From: Streptomyces sp. CG1
GTDB lineage: Bacteria; Actinomycetota; Actinomycetes; Streptomycetales; Streptomycetaceae
Assembly: GCF_041080625.1 (NCBI RefSeq)
Contig: NZ_CP163518.1
Coordinates: forward strand, 3,906,001-3,970,000
Length of the DNA: 64,000 nucleotides
Reading direction: 5' to 3'
The notes under the pieces: generated by a model
What the model was told of the DNA's origin: nothing
The model's database searches: none
The model's input: only the letters and a program-made list of their open reading frames with translations
Position numbers and translations under genes: made by a program
Shown: positions 37,735 to 46,165 of the stretch, piece after piece
How the letters are laid out: every line of letters begins with the position of its first letter
Numbering within the stretch: position 1 is the first letter of the stretch

Positions 37735-38568
37735 TCATAGGAAAGCGCTGTGGAAACGCACCGCCGTCTCCGCCAGCACCTCCCGCCCGTCCCGGGCCCA
37801 CAGCTCCTCGTTGAAGAGTTCGACCTCGATCGGGCCCGTGTAGCCGGCCGCCTCCACGTGGCCCCGCCACTCGCGCATGTCGATCGCGCCGTCTCCGATC
37901 TGGCCCCGGCCGTTGAGGACACCCTCGGGCAACGGGGTGATCCAGTCGGCGAGCTGGAAGGTGTGGATACGGCCGCTCGCCCCCGCCCGCGCGATCTGTG
38001 CCGGAGCCTGGTCGTCCCACCAGATGTGGTACGTGTCCACGGTCACCCCGACCTGGTGCGCCGGGAAGCATTCGGCCAGGTCCAGGGCCTGAGCCAGGGT
38101 CGAGACCACGCAGCGGTCGGACGCGTACATGGGGTGCAGGGGCTCGATGGCAAGGCGGACGCCGTGGTTCTCGGCGTACGGTGCCAGTTCGGCGAGGGCG
38201 TCGGCGATGCGTTCGCGGGCGGCCCGCAGGTCCTTGCTGCCGGGCGGGAGGCCGCCCGAGACCAGGACCAGGGTGTCCGTGCCGAGCGTCGCCGCCTCCT
38301 CGATCGCACGCCGGTTGTCCGCCAGCGCCGCCGCGCGCGCCTGCGGGTCGATCGCCGTGAAGAAGCCGCCCCGGCACAGCGTCGTCACCGTCAGGCCCGA
38401 GGCGCGGATCAGTTTCGCCGTCTCCGTCAGGCCGTACTCCCGCACCGGTTCCCGCCACAGGCCCACCTGACCGATGCCCAACTGACCGCAGGCGCCCACC
38501 AGTTCCGGAAGCGCCAGCTGCTTCACCGTCATCTGGTTGATGCTGAAACGCGAGAGATCGGCCGTCAT
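37735..38568 (-). CDS. Sugar phosphate isomerase/epimerase (TIM barrel)
   Basis: A 277-residue xylose-isomerase-like TIM barrel (AP endonuclease family 2 fold). Metal-site carboxylates and histidines are placed as in the family: LAIEPLHPMYASDRC (Glu, His), HQVGVTVDTYHIWWDD (Asp, His), RIHTFQLADWI (His) and YTGPIEVELFNEELW (Glu). It is the third gene of a minus-strand operon behind an oxidoreductase and a DUF993 protein, with a 4-bp ATGA overlap. It probably isomerises a keto-sugar or inositol derivative; the substrate is unknown. Confidence 0.87.
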   Translation of the reverse strand: MTADLSRFSINQMTVKQLALPELVGACGQLGIGQVGLWREPVREYGLTETAKLIRASGLTVTTLCRGGFFTAIDPQARAAALADNRRAIEEAATLGTDTLVLVSGGLPPGSKDLRAARERIADALAELAPYAENHGVRLAIEPLHPMYASDRCVVSTLAQALDLAECFPAHQVGVTVDTYHIWWDDQAPAQIARAGASGRIHTFQLADWITPLPEGVLNGRGQIGDGAIDMREWRGHVEAAGYTGPIEVELFNEELWARDGREVLAETAVRFHSAFL

Positions 38569-39716
38569 GAGGTCACCCCGTACAGCGACAGCAGCGTCTT
38601 CATCCGCTCCTCCGCGAGCTTCGGGTCCGGGAAAAGGCCCAGGCCGTCGGCGAGTTCGTAGGCGCGGGCCAGGTGCGGCAGGGAGCGGGCCGACTGGAGG
38701 CCGCCGACCATCGCGAAGTGCGTCTGGTGGCCCGCGAGCCAGGCCAGGAAGACCACGCCGGTCTTGTAGAAGCGGGTCGGGGTCCGGAAGAGGTGGCGGG
38801 ACAGTTCCACGGTTGGGTCCAGCAGGCCCCGGAAGCCGGCCGTGTCCCCCGTGTCCAGCACCCGTACCGCCTGAGCCGCCAGCGGGCCCAGCGGGTCGAA
38901 GATGCCGAGCAGGGCGTGGCTGAAGCCCTGGTCGTCGCCCGCGATCAGCTCGGGGTAGTGGAAGTCGTCGCCGGTGTAGCAGCGGACCCCTCGGGGCAGT
39001 CTGCGGCGCAGGCCGATCTCGCGCTGGGCATCGAGCAGGGACACCTTGACGCCGTCGACCTTGTCCGGGTGCGCGGCGATGACCTCCAGGAACACCTGCG
39101 TCGCCGCGTCCAGGTCCGCCGCGCCCCAGTAGCCCTCCAGCGCCGGGTCGAACATCGGGCCCAGCCAGTGCAGGATCACCGGCTCGGCGGACTGCCGCAG
39201 CAGGTGGCCGTAGATCTCCAGGTAGTCCTCGGGGCCGGAGGCGACAGCGGCCAGCGCGCGCGACGCCATCAGGATCGCCTGGGCGCCCGCCTCCTCGGCC
39301 ACGGCCAGCTGCTCTTCATAGGCCGCGCGGATCTCCGCCAGGGAACCGCCCGTGAGCTGGTCGGTGCCGACCCCGCAGGCGATCCGGCCGCCGACCGACC
39401 GTGCCTCTGCCGCGCTACGGCGGATCAGCTCGGCCGCGCCCGCCCAGTCCAGGCCCATGCCGCGCTGGGCGGTGTCCATCGCCTCGGCGACGCCGAGTCC
39501 GTGGGACCACAGGTGGCGGCGGAAGGCGAGGGTGGCGTCCCAGTCGACGGCGGCGGGTGAGTCGGGGGACACATCGGCGTACGGGTCGGCCACGACGTGG
39601 GCCGCCGAGAAGACCGTACGGGAGGTGAAGGGGGCGCCGGGAGCAACGGTGAGCGGCTCGGTGCGGGGCTCGTACGTCCGCAAGCCGCCGTCCGCAGAGG
39701 GGAGTCGGATGGTCAC
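38565..39716 (-). CDS. DUF993-family protein, dihydrodipicolinate-synthase-like aldolase fold
   Basis: A 383-residue protein related to DUF993, a family resembling class I aldolases of the DapA type. Recognisable pieces are AAHVVADPYADVSPDSPAAV, IACGVGTDQL, EEAGAQAILMASRAL, VDGVKVSLLDAQREI with a candidate Schiff-base lysine, and CYTGDDFHYPELIAGD. GTG start in a GTGA overlap with the upstream oxidoreductase, and a 4-bp overlap with the isomerase downstream. In context it may cleave or dehydrate a sugar acid made by the oxidoreductase. That is inference; I know of no assigned reaction. Confidence 0.8.
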   Translation of the reverse strand: MTIRLPSADGGLRTYEPRTEPLTVAPGAPFTSRTVFSAAHVVADPYADVSPDSPAAVDWDATLAFRRHLWSHGLGVAEAMDTAQRGMGLDWAGAAELIRRSAAEARSVGGRIACGVGTDQLTGGSLAEIRAAYEEQLAVAEEAGAQAILMASRALAAVASGPEDYLEIYGHLLRQSAEPVILHWLGPMFDPALEGYWGAADLDAATQVFLEVIAAHPDKVDGVKVSLLDAQREIGLRRRLPRGVRCYTGDDFHYPELIAGDDQGFSHALLGIFDPLGPLAAQAVRVLDTGDTAGFRGLLDPTVELSRHLFRTPTRFYKTGVVFLAWLAGHQTHFAMVGGLQSARSLPHLARAYELADGLGLFPDPKLAEERMKTLLSLYGVTS

Positions 39717-40864
39717 AGCGCGATCTCCGGAACCTCGATCCGGCGGCCCTCGGCCGAGGACCTCAGGCCCAGCTCGGCGAGTTGGACTCCGCGGGCACCG
39801 GCCAGCAGGTCCCAGTGGTACGGGGCGTCGGCGTAGACGTGCTTGAGGAACAGCTCCCACTGGGCCTTGAAGCCGTTGTCGAAGTCCCCGTTGTCCGGCA
39901 CTTCCTGCCACTGGTCGCGGAAGACCTCCGTCGCGGGGATGTCCGGGTTCCAGACCGGCTTGGGGGTCGCACTCCGGTGCTGGGCACGGCACTTGCGCAG
40001 GCCCGCGACCGCCGAGCCCTCGGTGCCGTCGACCTGGAACTCGACCAGTTCGTCGCGGTTGACCCGGACCGCCCAGGACGAGTTGATCTGGGCGACGGCG
40101 CCGCTCTCCAGCTCGAAGATGCCGTAGGCCGCGTCGTCCGCCGTCGCGTCGTAGGGCTTGCCCTGTTCGTCCCAGCGCTGCGGGATGTGGGTGGCGGCGA
40201 GGGCCTGGACGGACTTCACGCGGCCGAACAGCTCGTGCAGGACGTACTCCCAGTGCGGGAACATGTCGACGACGATGCCGCCGCCGTCCTCGGCGCGGTA
40301 GTTCCAGGAGGGGCGCTGGGCCGGCTGCCAGTCGCCCTCGAACACCCAGTAGCCGAACTCGCCCCGGACGGAGAGGATGCGGCCGAAGAAGCCGCCGTCG
40401 ATGAGGCGCTTCAGCTTCAGCAGGCCCGGCAGGAAGATCTTGTCCTGGACCACGCCGTGCTTGATGCCCTTCTCCTGGGCGAGACGGGCGAGTTCGAGGG
40501 CACCGGCCAGTCCCGTCGCCGTCGGTTTCTCGGTGTAGACGTGCTTTCCGGCGGCGATCGCCTTCTTGACCGACTCCTCGCGGGCGGAGGTCACCTGGGA
40601 GTCGAAGTAGATGTCGACGGCCGGGTCGGCGAGGACGGCGTCCACGTCGGTGGAGACGTGATCGAGGCCGTGCCGGTCGGCGATCTCCCTGAGCGCGTGC
40701 TCGCGGCGGCCCAACAGGACCGGCTCCGGCCACAGCACGGTGCCGTCGCCGAGGTCGAGCCCGCCCGCTTCCCGCAGGGCGAGGATCGACCGGACGAGGT
40801 GCTGGCGGTAGCCCATGCGCCCGGTCACGCCGTTCATGGCGATACGCACCGTCTTGCGTGTCAC
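39713..40864 (-). CDS. Gfo/Idh/MocA-family oxidoreductase
   Basis: A 383-residue NAD(P)-dependent sugar or inositol dehydrogenase. The Rossmann start is VRIAMNGVTGRMGYRQHLVR, the family motif is AIAAGKHVYTEKPTATG (EKP catalytic lysine), and DKIFLPGLLKLKRLIDGGFF and GGGIVVDMFPHWEYVL come from the second domain, the latter with the conserved Asp and His. The start is GTG after GAAGGGG. It leads a three-gene coupled operon with DUF993 and a TIM-barrel isomerase. The divergent LacI regulator suggests induction by its substrate. Confidence 0.9.
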   Translation of the reverse strand: MTRKTVRIAMNGVTGRMGYRQHLVRSILALREAGGLDLGDGTVLWPEPVLLGRREHALREIADRHGLDHVSTDVDAVLADPAVDIYFDSQVTSAREESVKKAIAAGKHVYTEKPTATGLAGALELARLAQEKGIKHGVVQDKIFLPGLLKLKRLIDGGFFGRILSVRGEFGYWVFEGDWQPAQRPSWNYRAEDGGGIVVDMFPHWEYVLHELFGRVKSVQALAATHIPQRWDEQGKPYDATADDAAYGIFELESGAVAQINSSWAVRVNRDELVEFQVDGTEGSAVAGLRKCRAQHRSATPKPVWNPDIPATEVFRDQWQEVPDNGDFDNGFKAQWELFLKHVYADAPYHWDLLAGARGVQLAELGLRSSAEGRRIEVPEIAL

Positions 40865-40934
40865 GTCAGTCCCCTTCGGGGGCGCCGCGCGCCCCGGTCG
40901 GTACGGCAAGCGAGTAAGCGAGTAAGCGGAGCGC

Positions 40935-40948
40935 AGCAAGCGCTTTCT
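40935..40948. promoter_or_regulatory. LacI-type operator between the oxidoreductase operon and its repressor
   Basis: AGCAAGCGCTTTCT is a 14-bp LacI-type palindrome centred on CG (one mismatch from AGAAAGCGCTTTCT), 71 bases upstream of the oxidoreductase start. Just beside it GCGAGTAA is repeated twice in tandem. It lies in the 267-bp divergent gap and is a likely target of the LacI protein encoded next. Confidence 0.65.
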
Positions 40949-41131
40949 ATCGTGAGAAGCTAACCTCTGGACACTGGTCTGTACAAGACCGTGTCCCCTT
41001 CGAGTTGTTCGAGGGGGCGAACACCCCGGGTCCATGGCTTTAAGGTCTGGTCGACAGTTTCTCGGAACCAGTGGGCTGGCCTGGCTGTCTACGAGGGCGT
41101 ACGACACGATGCGCGACCGGAGGACGACGAC

Positions 41132-42184
41132 ATGACGGTGACCCTGGCGGATGTGGCGGCCCGCGCCCAGGTCTCACCCGCGACGGTGTCGCGCGTGCTG
41201 AACGGCAACTACCCGGTGGCCGCCTCGACGCGCGAGCGGGTGCTGCGAGCGGTGGACGAGCTGGACTACGTCCTCAACGGCCCCGCGAGCGCCCTCGCGG
41301 CGGCCACGTCAGACCTGGTCGGGATTCTCGTCAACGACATCGCCGACCCGTTCTTCGGGATCATGGCGAGCGCGATCCAGGCCGAGATCTGCGGTCCGGG
41401 CGGCCGGGCGGGCGGCGAACGGCTGGCGGTCGTGTGCAACACGGGCGGCTCGCCGGAGCGGGAACTGACGTATCTGACGCTGCTCCAGCGGCAGCGGGCG
41501 GCGGCCGTGGTGCTGACCGGCGGGGCCGTGGAGGACGCGCCGCACGCGGCGGCGGTCGCGGCGAAGCTGCGCAAGCTGGCGGAGGCCGGCACCCGGGTGG
41601 TGCTGTGCGGGCGGCCGCCAGCGCCCGGCACCGACGCGGTCGCCCTGACCTTCGACAACCGGGGCGGGGCGCGCCGGCTCACCGAGCATCTGCTCGGCCT
41701 CGGCCATCGGCGTCTCGGCTACATCGCGGGCCCCGAGGAGCGTACGACGACCCGGCACCGGCTGGAGGGCCACCGGGCCGCGCTGGCGGCGGCGGGCGTC
41801 GAGGAGGACCCCCGCTGGACGGTGCACGGGCGGTACGACCGGCAGTCCGGGTACGAGGCCACGCTGGAGTTGTTGCGCCGTGACCCCTCGCTGACGGCGG
41901 TCGTCGCCGCGAACGACTCCGTGGCGCTGGGGGCGTGCGCGGCGCTGCGGGAGTCGGGGCTGCGGATTCCGGAGGACGTCTCGGTGGCCGGGTTCGACGA
42001 CCTGCCGTTCAGCGTGGACGCGGTGCCTTCGCTCACGACGGTGCGGTTGCCGCTGGCGGAGGCGGGAGCGCGGGCCGGGCGCATCGCCATGGGGCGGGAG
42101 GAGGCGCCGCCCGGGGGTGTCGCCGCCGTTCGGGGGGAGTTGATGGTGCGGGGGTCCACCGGGGTGCCGTCAGCGGGGAAGTGA
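41132..42184 (+). CDS. LacI-family transcriptional regulator
   Basis: A 350-residue LacI repressor. The DNA-binding part is VTLADVAARAQVSPATVSRV followed by LNGNYPVAASTRERVL. The ligand domain includes DLVGILVNDIADPFFGIMAS, RLGYIAGPEERTTTRHRLEG and LTAVVAANDSVALGACAAL. Start is the ATG after GGAGGACGAC. It is divergent from the oxidoreductase/DUF993/isomerase operon and most likely controls it. Its last 15 bases overlap the 3' end of the convergent monooxygenase gene. Confidence 0.9.
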   Translation: MTVTLADVAARAQVSPATVSRVLNGNYPVAASTRERVLRAVDELDYVLNGPASALAAATSDLVGILVNDIADPFFGIMASAIQAEICGPGGRAGGERLAVVCNTGGSPERELTYLTLLQRQRAAAVVLTGGAVEDAPHAAAVAAKLRKLAEAGTRVVLCGRPPAPGTDAVALTFDNRGGARRLTEHLLGLGHRRLGYIAGPEERTTTRHRLEGHRAALAAAGVEEDPRWTVHGRYDRQSGYEATLELLRRDPSLTAVVAANDSVALGACAALRESGLRIPEDVSVAGFDDLPFSVDAVPSLTTVRLPLAEAGARAGRIAMGREEAPPGGVAAVRGELMVRGSTGVPSAGK

Positions 42185-43402
42185 CCGGCCCAGCAGCGGC
42201 AGCGCCGCCTCGCCCCTGCGCCGGTCGTGGTACCAGCGCTTGCCCGTGTCGTAGGCCCGCCGTGCGCTGCGGACGGCGGCGAGCTGGGTGGCGAGGTGGA
42301 CCTGGTATTTCCAGGCCCGCTGGTGGCCGGTGCGCACCGCCATGGCGTAGGCGAAGGAGACCGGGTCGCGGTCCAGGTACTCGTCGAGCTGCTCGAACCA
42401 GGCCATGCTGGAGCGCGCTCCGGCCTGTGTGGAGTGCAGTTCGGCGCGGCGGTGCTGGTCGTACTCGCGCAGCGCCGTCCGCAGGTCCGGGTACTGGGAG
42501 AGGGCGTGCGCCAGCACGATCGCGTCGATGATCGCGAGCCGGGTGCCGGAGCCCAGTGTGAAGTGGGTGGTGTGGGCGGCGTCGCCGGCCAGGACGACAT
42601 TGCCGTCGACCCAGGTCCGGTTGCTGATGTGCCCGAACCGCTGCCACTTCGCCGGCTCGCCGCGTGATCTGCTGATCAGGGAGTGGCCGTCGAGGGCGCG
42701 GTGGAAGATCTTCTCCAGCAGGGGTACGGCGTCCTCGGCCTCGAGCGTGTCGAGCCCCAGGCCCTGCCAGGTCTGCGGTGAGCACTCCACGATGCAGGTG
42801 CTGATCCGTCCCTTGATCGACGGGTAGGCGTGGAACCAGATCCAGCCCGCGGGGGTTTCCTCGAAGTCGAAGACGAAGCTGCCGAACTGCCGGTCCGTGC
42901 CGAGCCAGATGTAGGGGTTGCGGCCGGTCTCCACGCGGGTGCCGAAGTGCTCGACGCGGCTCTGCCGGATCCGGCTGCCCGCGCCGTCGGCGGCCACGAT
43001 CAGGTCGGCCTCCGGCAGGTCGGTGGGGTCGTCGAGCTTCTGGCCGTGCCGGACGTCGACGCCGAGTGCCCGCGCGCGCCCGCTCAGGACCTCCAGCAGG
43101 GCGGCGCGGCCCATGCTGTAGCCGTAGCCGCCGAAGTACCCGGTGCCGTCGTGCCGGCTGCCGTGCAGGCGGATCTCCTGGTCCTGCCAGAGCACGGAAC
43201 CGGCGCTCACCGCCCGTGCGCTCTCGGGGTCGTTGCGGTGCAGGATGTCCAGCAGATCGTTCCAGTACACGACGCCCCAGCCGTACGTCGCCTCCGGCGG
43301 GTCCCGCTCGATCACGGTGATCTCGTGCCCGGCGTCCCGCAGTTTCGCGGCGATCGAGAAGTACAGCCCGGCCGGGCCTCCACCCACGCAGACGATCCTC
43401 AT
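42170..43402 (-). CDS. FAD-dependent monooxygenase (aromatic hydroxylase-like)
   Basis: A 410-residue class A flavin monooxygenase. FAD motifs are MRIVCVGGGPAGLYFSIAAK (GxGxxG), LIVAADGAGSRIR (DG motif) and VVLAGDAAHTTHFTLGSGTR (GD motif). The GYGYSMGRAALLEVL stretch and the absence of a thioredoxin-like tail resemble the hydroxylase type that acts on salicylyl-CoA or related aromatic CoA esters. NAD(P)H and O2 would be the co-substrates. Which aromatic it uses is not decidable here. The neighbours do not form an aromatic pathway. Confidence 0.85.
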   Translation of the reverse strand: MRIVCVGGGPAGLYFSIAAKLRDAGHEITVIERDPPEATYGWGVVYWNDLLDILHRNDPESARAVSAGSVLWQDQEIRLHGSRHDGTGYFGGYGYSMGRAALLEVLSGRARALGVDVRHGQKLDDPTDLPEADLIVAADGAGSRIRQSRVEHFGTRVETGRNPYIWLGTDRQFGSFVFDFEETPAGWIWFHAYPSIKGRISTCIVECSPQTWQGLGLDTLEAEDAVPLLEKIFHRALDGHSLISRSRGEPAKWQRFGHISNRTWVDGNVVLAGDAAHTTHFTLGSGTRLAIIDAIVLAHALSQYPDLRTALREYDQHRRAELHSTQAGARSSMAWFEQLDEYLDRDPVSFAYAMAVRTGHQRAWKYQVHLATQLAAVRSARRAYDTGKRWYHDRRRGEAALPLLGRSLPR

Positions 43403-43430
43403 CCGGTCACCGCCTCACGGTCTGGTCATA

Positions 43431-43468
43431 TGGATCCGGGTGCCCTTGGGGTCGGGCACCCGGATCCA
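43431..43468 (-). terminator. Perfect hairpin terminator
   Basis: TGGATCCGGGTGCCC (43431-43445) and GGGCACCCGGATCCA (43454-43468) are perfect 15-bp arms around an 8-base loop. The hairpin lies 40 bases after the stop of the Gly/Trp-rich protein gene and 29 bases before the monooxygenase start on the same strand, so it should separate the two transcripts. Confidence 0.8.
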
Positions 43469-43508
43469 CCCTTTGTTCTCAGAGGGCGTCGATCACGTCT
43501 GCTGGCAT

Positions 43509-43829
43509 TCAGTCGCAACCCCAGCCGCCGTCGCCCCAGCCCCAGCCGCCGTGGTCGCCCCAGCCCCAGCCGCCGTGGTCGCCCCAGCCGCCGCCGTGGT
43601 CTCCCCAACCCCAGCCGCCGTGGTCGCCCCAGCCGCCGCCCCAGCCGCCTTCGTCGCCCCAGCCGCCGTCTCCCCAACCACCGCCGTCGGTGTGCGCGGA
43701 GGCAGTGACGTGAGCCGGAGCAGCGGTGGTAGCGGCGTGAGCAGCTCCGGCACCGGCCGCGATGGCCAGGATCGGTGCCGAGCAGACCGCAATGGCCACT
43801 CTCTTGATACGGGTCGTGTGCGCGCGCAT
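43509..43829 (-). CDS. Secreted Gly/Trp-rich repeat protein
   Basis: A 106-residue protein with a clear Sec signal (MRAHTTRIKRVAIAVCSAPI then LAIAAGAGAAHAA, cleavage expected after AHA). The mature part after a short Ala/Thr-rich stretch is almost only Gly, Trp, Asp and His in repeats such as GGWGWGDHGG, ending in GGWGCD. It has no known domain. The composition suggests a surface or matrix protein, or a metal-binding one through the many Asp and His. A strong GAGGGG ribosome site precedes the ATG. It is monocistronic. Confidence 0.82.
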   Translation of the reverse strand: MRAHTTRIKRVAIAVCSAPILAIAAGAGAAHAATTAAPAHVTASAHTDGGGWGDGGWGDEGGWGGGWGDHGGWGWGDHGGGWGDHGGWGWGDHGGWGWGDGGWGCD

Positions 43830-44172
43830 GATGTGCCCCTCTCCGAGGGTGTGATTGATTTTCCGGCGGCCTCGACGGGCCGTCCGCCTGCGCTCCAGAG
43901 CCTGCGCGTAGCTCTGTGCGTCGCCCCCGCCGCCCGCGATACGTTCGGCGGGGGCGATCGTCACTTCCGTTGAAAATCGGACATATGTGACGTTTGATTT
44001 CAAATTTACGATGCGATCGTGAGGATGTCAAAAGCAGGGCCCGGCAGAGAAAGAAAGAAGCAGCAAAGGAAGTTGGGGCGCCGAAGGGGGTCGGCCCGTG
44101 GACGCGGGCGGTCGGCGGGCCTAGTCTCGGAGAGGCGATATCTCTGACTGAGTCAAGCATCCGGGGGCGATC
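43830..44172. promoter_or_regulatory. Divergent control region with two palindromes
   Basis: The 343-bp gap between the Gly/Trp-rich gene and the MarR-GNAT gene holds TTTGATTTCAAA (43993-44004) in an A/T-rich patch, and TGACTGAGTCA (44145-44155), a perfect 11-bp palindrome 18 bases before the MarR-GNAT start. The latter is well placed for MarR autoregulation. I see no gene here. Confidence 0.45.
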
Positions 44173-45102
44173 ATGACCGTCCAGGACGTCCGCGCCTTCA
44201 ACCGCTTCTACACCGGCCTCATCGGCGCCCTCGACTACGGCCGCCGTCTCTACGCCCCGTACACCCTCACCGAATCCCGCGTGCTGTACGAACTCGCCCG
44301 GGTACCGCACCTGGACGCGGTCGAGCTGCGCACCCGGCTCGACCTGGACGCCGGGTATCTGAGCCGCATCCTGAACAAATTCGAGGACGCCGGGCTGATC
44401 GAGCGCGGTCCCTCGCAGAGCGATCCGCGTCGGCGGCGGGTGCGGCTGACCGAGCGGGGCCGGGAGGCCGCCGGACTGCTGGACGAGCGGGCCCGGGACA
44501 CGGTCGGGGCCCTGCTCGACACCGTGGCCCCGGCCGACCGGCCACGGCTGGCGGAGGCCATGCGGACCATCCAGGACCTCCTCGGCGAGCGGCGCACCAG
44601 GTCCCACGAGGTCGTCCTGCGCGAGCCCGGCCCCGGCGACCTCGGCTGGATCGTGCAGCGCAACGCCGCGCTGTATGCGGCCGAGTACGGCTGGAACGCC
44701 GACTACGAGGGGCTGGTCGCCCGGATCGTCGCCGACTTCGCGGAGGACCACGACCCGCACCTGGAGCGGGTGTGGATCGCCGAGCAGGCAGGCCGGCCGG
44801 TGGGCTGTGTGATGTGTGTGCGGGACGACGCGCCCGGGGCCGCCCGGCTGCGGCTGCTGCTCGTCGAGCCCGAGGCACGCGGGCACGGCCTCGGCGACCG
44901 GCTGGTGCGGGCGGTGATCGACTTCGCGCGCGGGGTCGGCTACCGCGAGCTGGTGCTGTGGACCAACGACGTGCTGAGCGGCGCCCGCCGCATCTACCAG
45001 CGGCACGGCTTCGTGCTCGTCGCCGAGCAGCCGCACCGCTCCTTCGGCAAGGATCTCGTGGGGCAGGACTGGCGGCTGGATCTGCATGGATCGGGCGAGT
45101 GA
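44173..45102 (+). CDS. MarR regulator fused to GNAT acetyltransferase
   Basis: A 309-residue two-domain protein. Residues about 1-145 are a MarR winged helix domain (LTESRVLYELARVPHLDAVE; LDAGYLSRILNKFEDAGLIE; the wing SQSDPRRRRVRLTERG). From about 150 on there is a GNAT fold, with RLRLLLVEPEARGHGLGDRL as the acetyl-CoA motif A and ARRIYQRHGFVLVAEQPH as motif B. Such fusions are a known actinobacterial architecture of unclear function. A ligand-controlled acetyltransferase or a drug-modifying regulator are both possible. Confidence 0.9.
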   Translation: MTVQDVRAFNRFYTGLIGALDYGRRLYAPYTLTESRVLYELARVPHLDAVELRTRLDLDAGYLSRILNKFEDAGLIERGPSQSDPRRRRVRLTERGREAAGLLDERARDTVGALLDTVAPADRPRLAEAMRTIQDLLGERRTRSHEVVLREPGPGDLGWIVQRNAALYAAEYGWNADYEGLVARIVADFAEDHDPHLERVWIAEQAGRPVGCVMCVRDDAPGAARLRLLLVEPEARGHGLGDRLVRAVIDFARGVGYRELVLWTNDVLSGARRIYQRHGFVLVAEQPHRSFGKDLVGQDWRLDLHGSGE

Positions 45103-45144
45103 CAAGCAGGGCGATCGACGGGCAGGGCGAGTAGGGTCCGGGCC

Positions 45145-45945
45145 ATGAAGCTGGCGTTCTCCACCCTCGGTGTCCCCGGCCTGCCCGTCCCGGAGGTCCT
45201 GGCACTCGCGACCGCGCACGGCTACCACGGCGTCGAACTGCGCGCCCACCCGGAGGAGCCGGTACACCCCGGCCTCTCCCCCGCCGAACGCGCCGAGACC
45301 GCGGCCCTGTTCAAGGAAGCCGGGGTCGAGGTGCTGGGCGTCGCCGGGTACGCGCGCGTCGCCGCGCCCGGGGCGGATGACCCCGTACTGACGGAGATCC
45401 GGGATCTCCTTCAGCTCGCCCACGACCTCGGCGCCCCCTTCATCCGGGTCTTCCCCGGCGCCGACCCGGACCGTCCCCGCGAGGAGTCCGACGCCATTGC
45501 CGCCCGGCGGCTCGGCACCGCCGCGGAGGACGCTGCCGCGCTGGGGGTCCGGATCCTGCTGGAGACGCACGACTCGCACCGCACCGGTGCCGCCGCGATC
45601 CGGGTCCTCGGTCCGGTCGGGCACCGGCAGGTGGGTGCGCTGTGGGATGTGATGCACACCTGGCTGGGCGGGGAGCAGCCGTCCGATACCTATGCGGCTC
45701 TCGCCCCTCACCTGGGATATGTGCAGGTCAAGGACATCGCCTCGGCCGACGACACGGTGCCGCTGCCGCTGGGCTCGGGGGTGCTTCCGCTCACCGAGTG
45801 CGTGGATGTGCTCTGCCGGCGGGGTTGGGACGGGTGGTTGTGCTGGGAGTACGAGAAGCGCTGGCACGAGTCGGCCGCGCCGCTTCCGGGGCTTCTCGGT
45901 GCCGGGCGGGATCATTTGCTGCGGCTTTTGGACGAAGCGGCCTAG
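45145..45945 (+). CDS. Sugar phosphate isomerase/epimerase (TIM barrel)
   Basis: A 266-residue xylose-isomerase-like barrel. Strands and metal residues are visible in LATAHGYHGVELRAHPEEPV, LGVRILLETHDSHRTGAAAI (Glu, His), VGALWDVMHTWLGGEQPS (Asp, His), YVQVKDIASADD (Lys, Asp) and GWDGWLCWEYEKRWHES (Glu, His). It lies 42 bases downstream of the MarR-GNAT gene and may share its transcript. Inositol-pathway enzymes IolE and IolH have this fold and are missing from the iol operon, but nothing specific ties this protein to that role. Confidence 0.85.
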   Translation: MKLAFSTLGVPGLPVPEVLALATAHGYHGVELRAHPEEPVHPGLSPAERAETAALFKEAGVEVLGVAGYARVAAPGADDPVLTEIRDLLQLAHDLGAPFIRVFPGADPDRPREESDAIAARRLGTAAEDAAALGVRILLETHDSHRTGAAAIRVLGPVGHRQVGALWDVMHTWLGGEQPSDTYAALAPHLGYVQVKDIASADDTVPLPLGSGVLPLTECVDVLCRRGWDGWLCWEYEKRWHESAAPLPGLLGAGRDHLLRLLDEAA

Positions 45946-46004
45946 TTCGGCTACGAGCTCGGGGGCTAGTCGTCATCGCCGGGTGCGGGCGACATGTGGC
46001 CGGT

Positions 46005-46097
46005 CGCTCCCCCAAGTTCTCGGCTTCGCTCGAACCCTGGGGGACCCCCATCGCGGCGGAGCCGCATATCGATACAGCCCCGCGCCCCCAGGGAGTT
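46005..46097. repeat. Streptomyces-type intergenic palindromic repeat
   Basis: A compact block of nested inverted repeats: TCCCCCA (46008-46014) with TGGGGGA (46038-46044) and inner GTTC/GAAC, then GCGGC-GGA-GCCGC (46053-46065) followed by ATATCGATACAGCCCCGCGC. The combination looks like the short repetitive palindrome scattered between genes in many Streptomyces genomes. It sits between two convergent genes and may act as a bidirectional terminator. Confidence 0.65.
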
Positions 46098-46165
46098 GCA
46101 GCCGCCGCCCGCCCGAAGCGCGCCGTAGCCGCGGGCAGCTAAACCTGCCCTCGGTCGGCTCCGGC

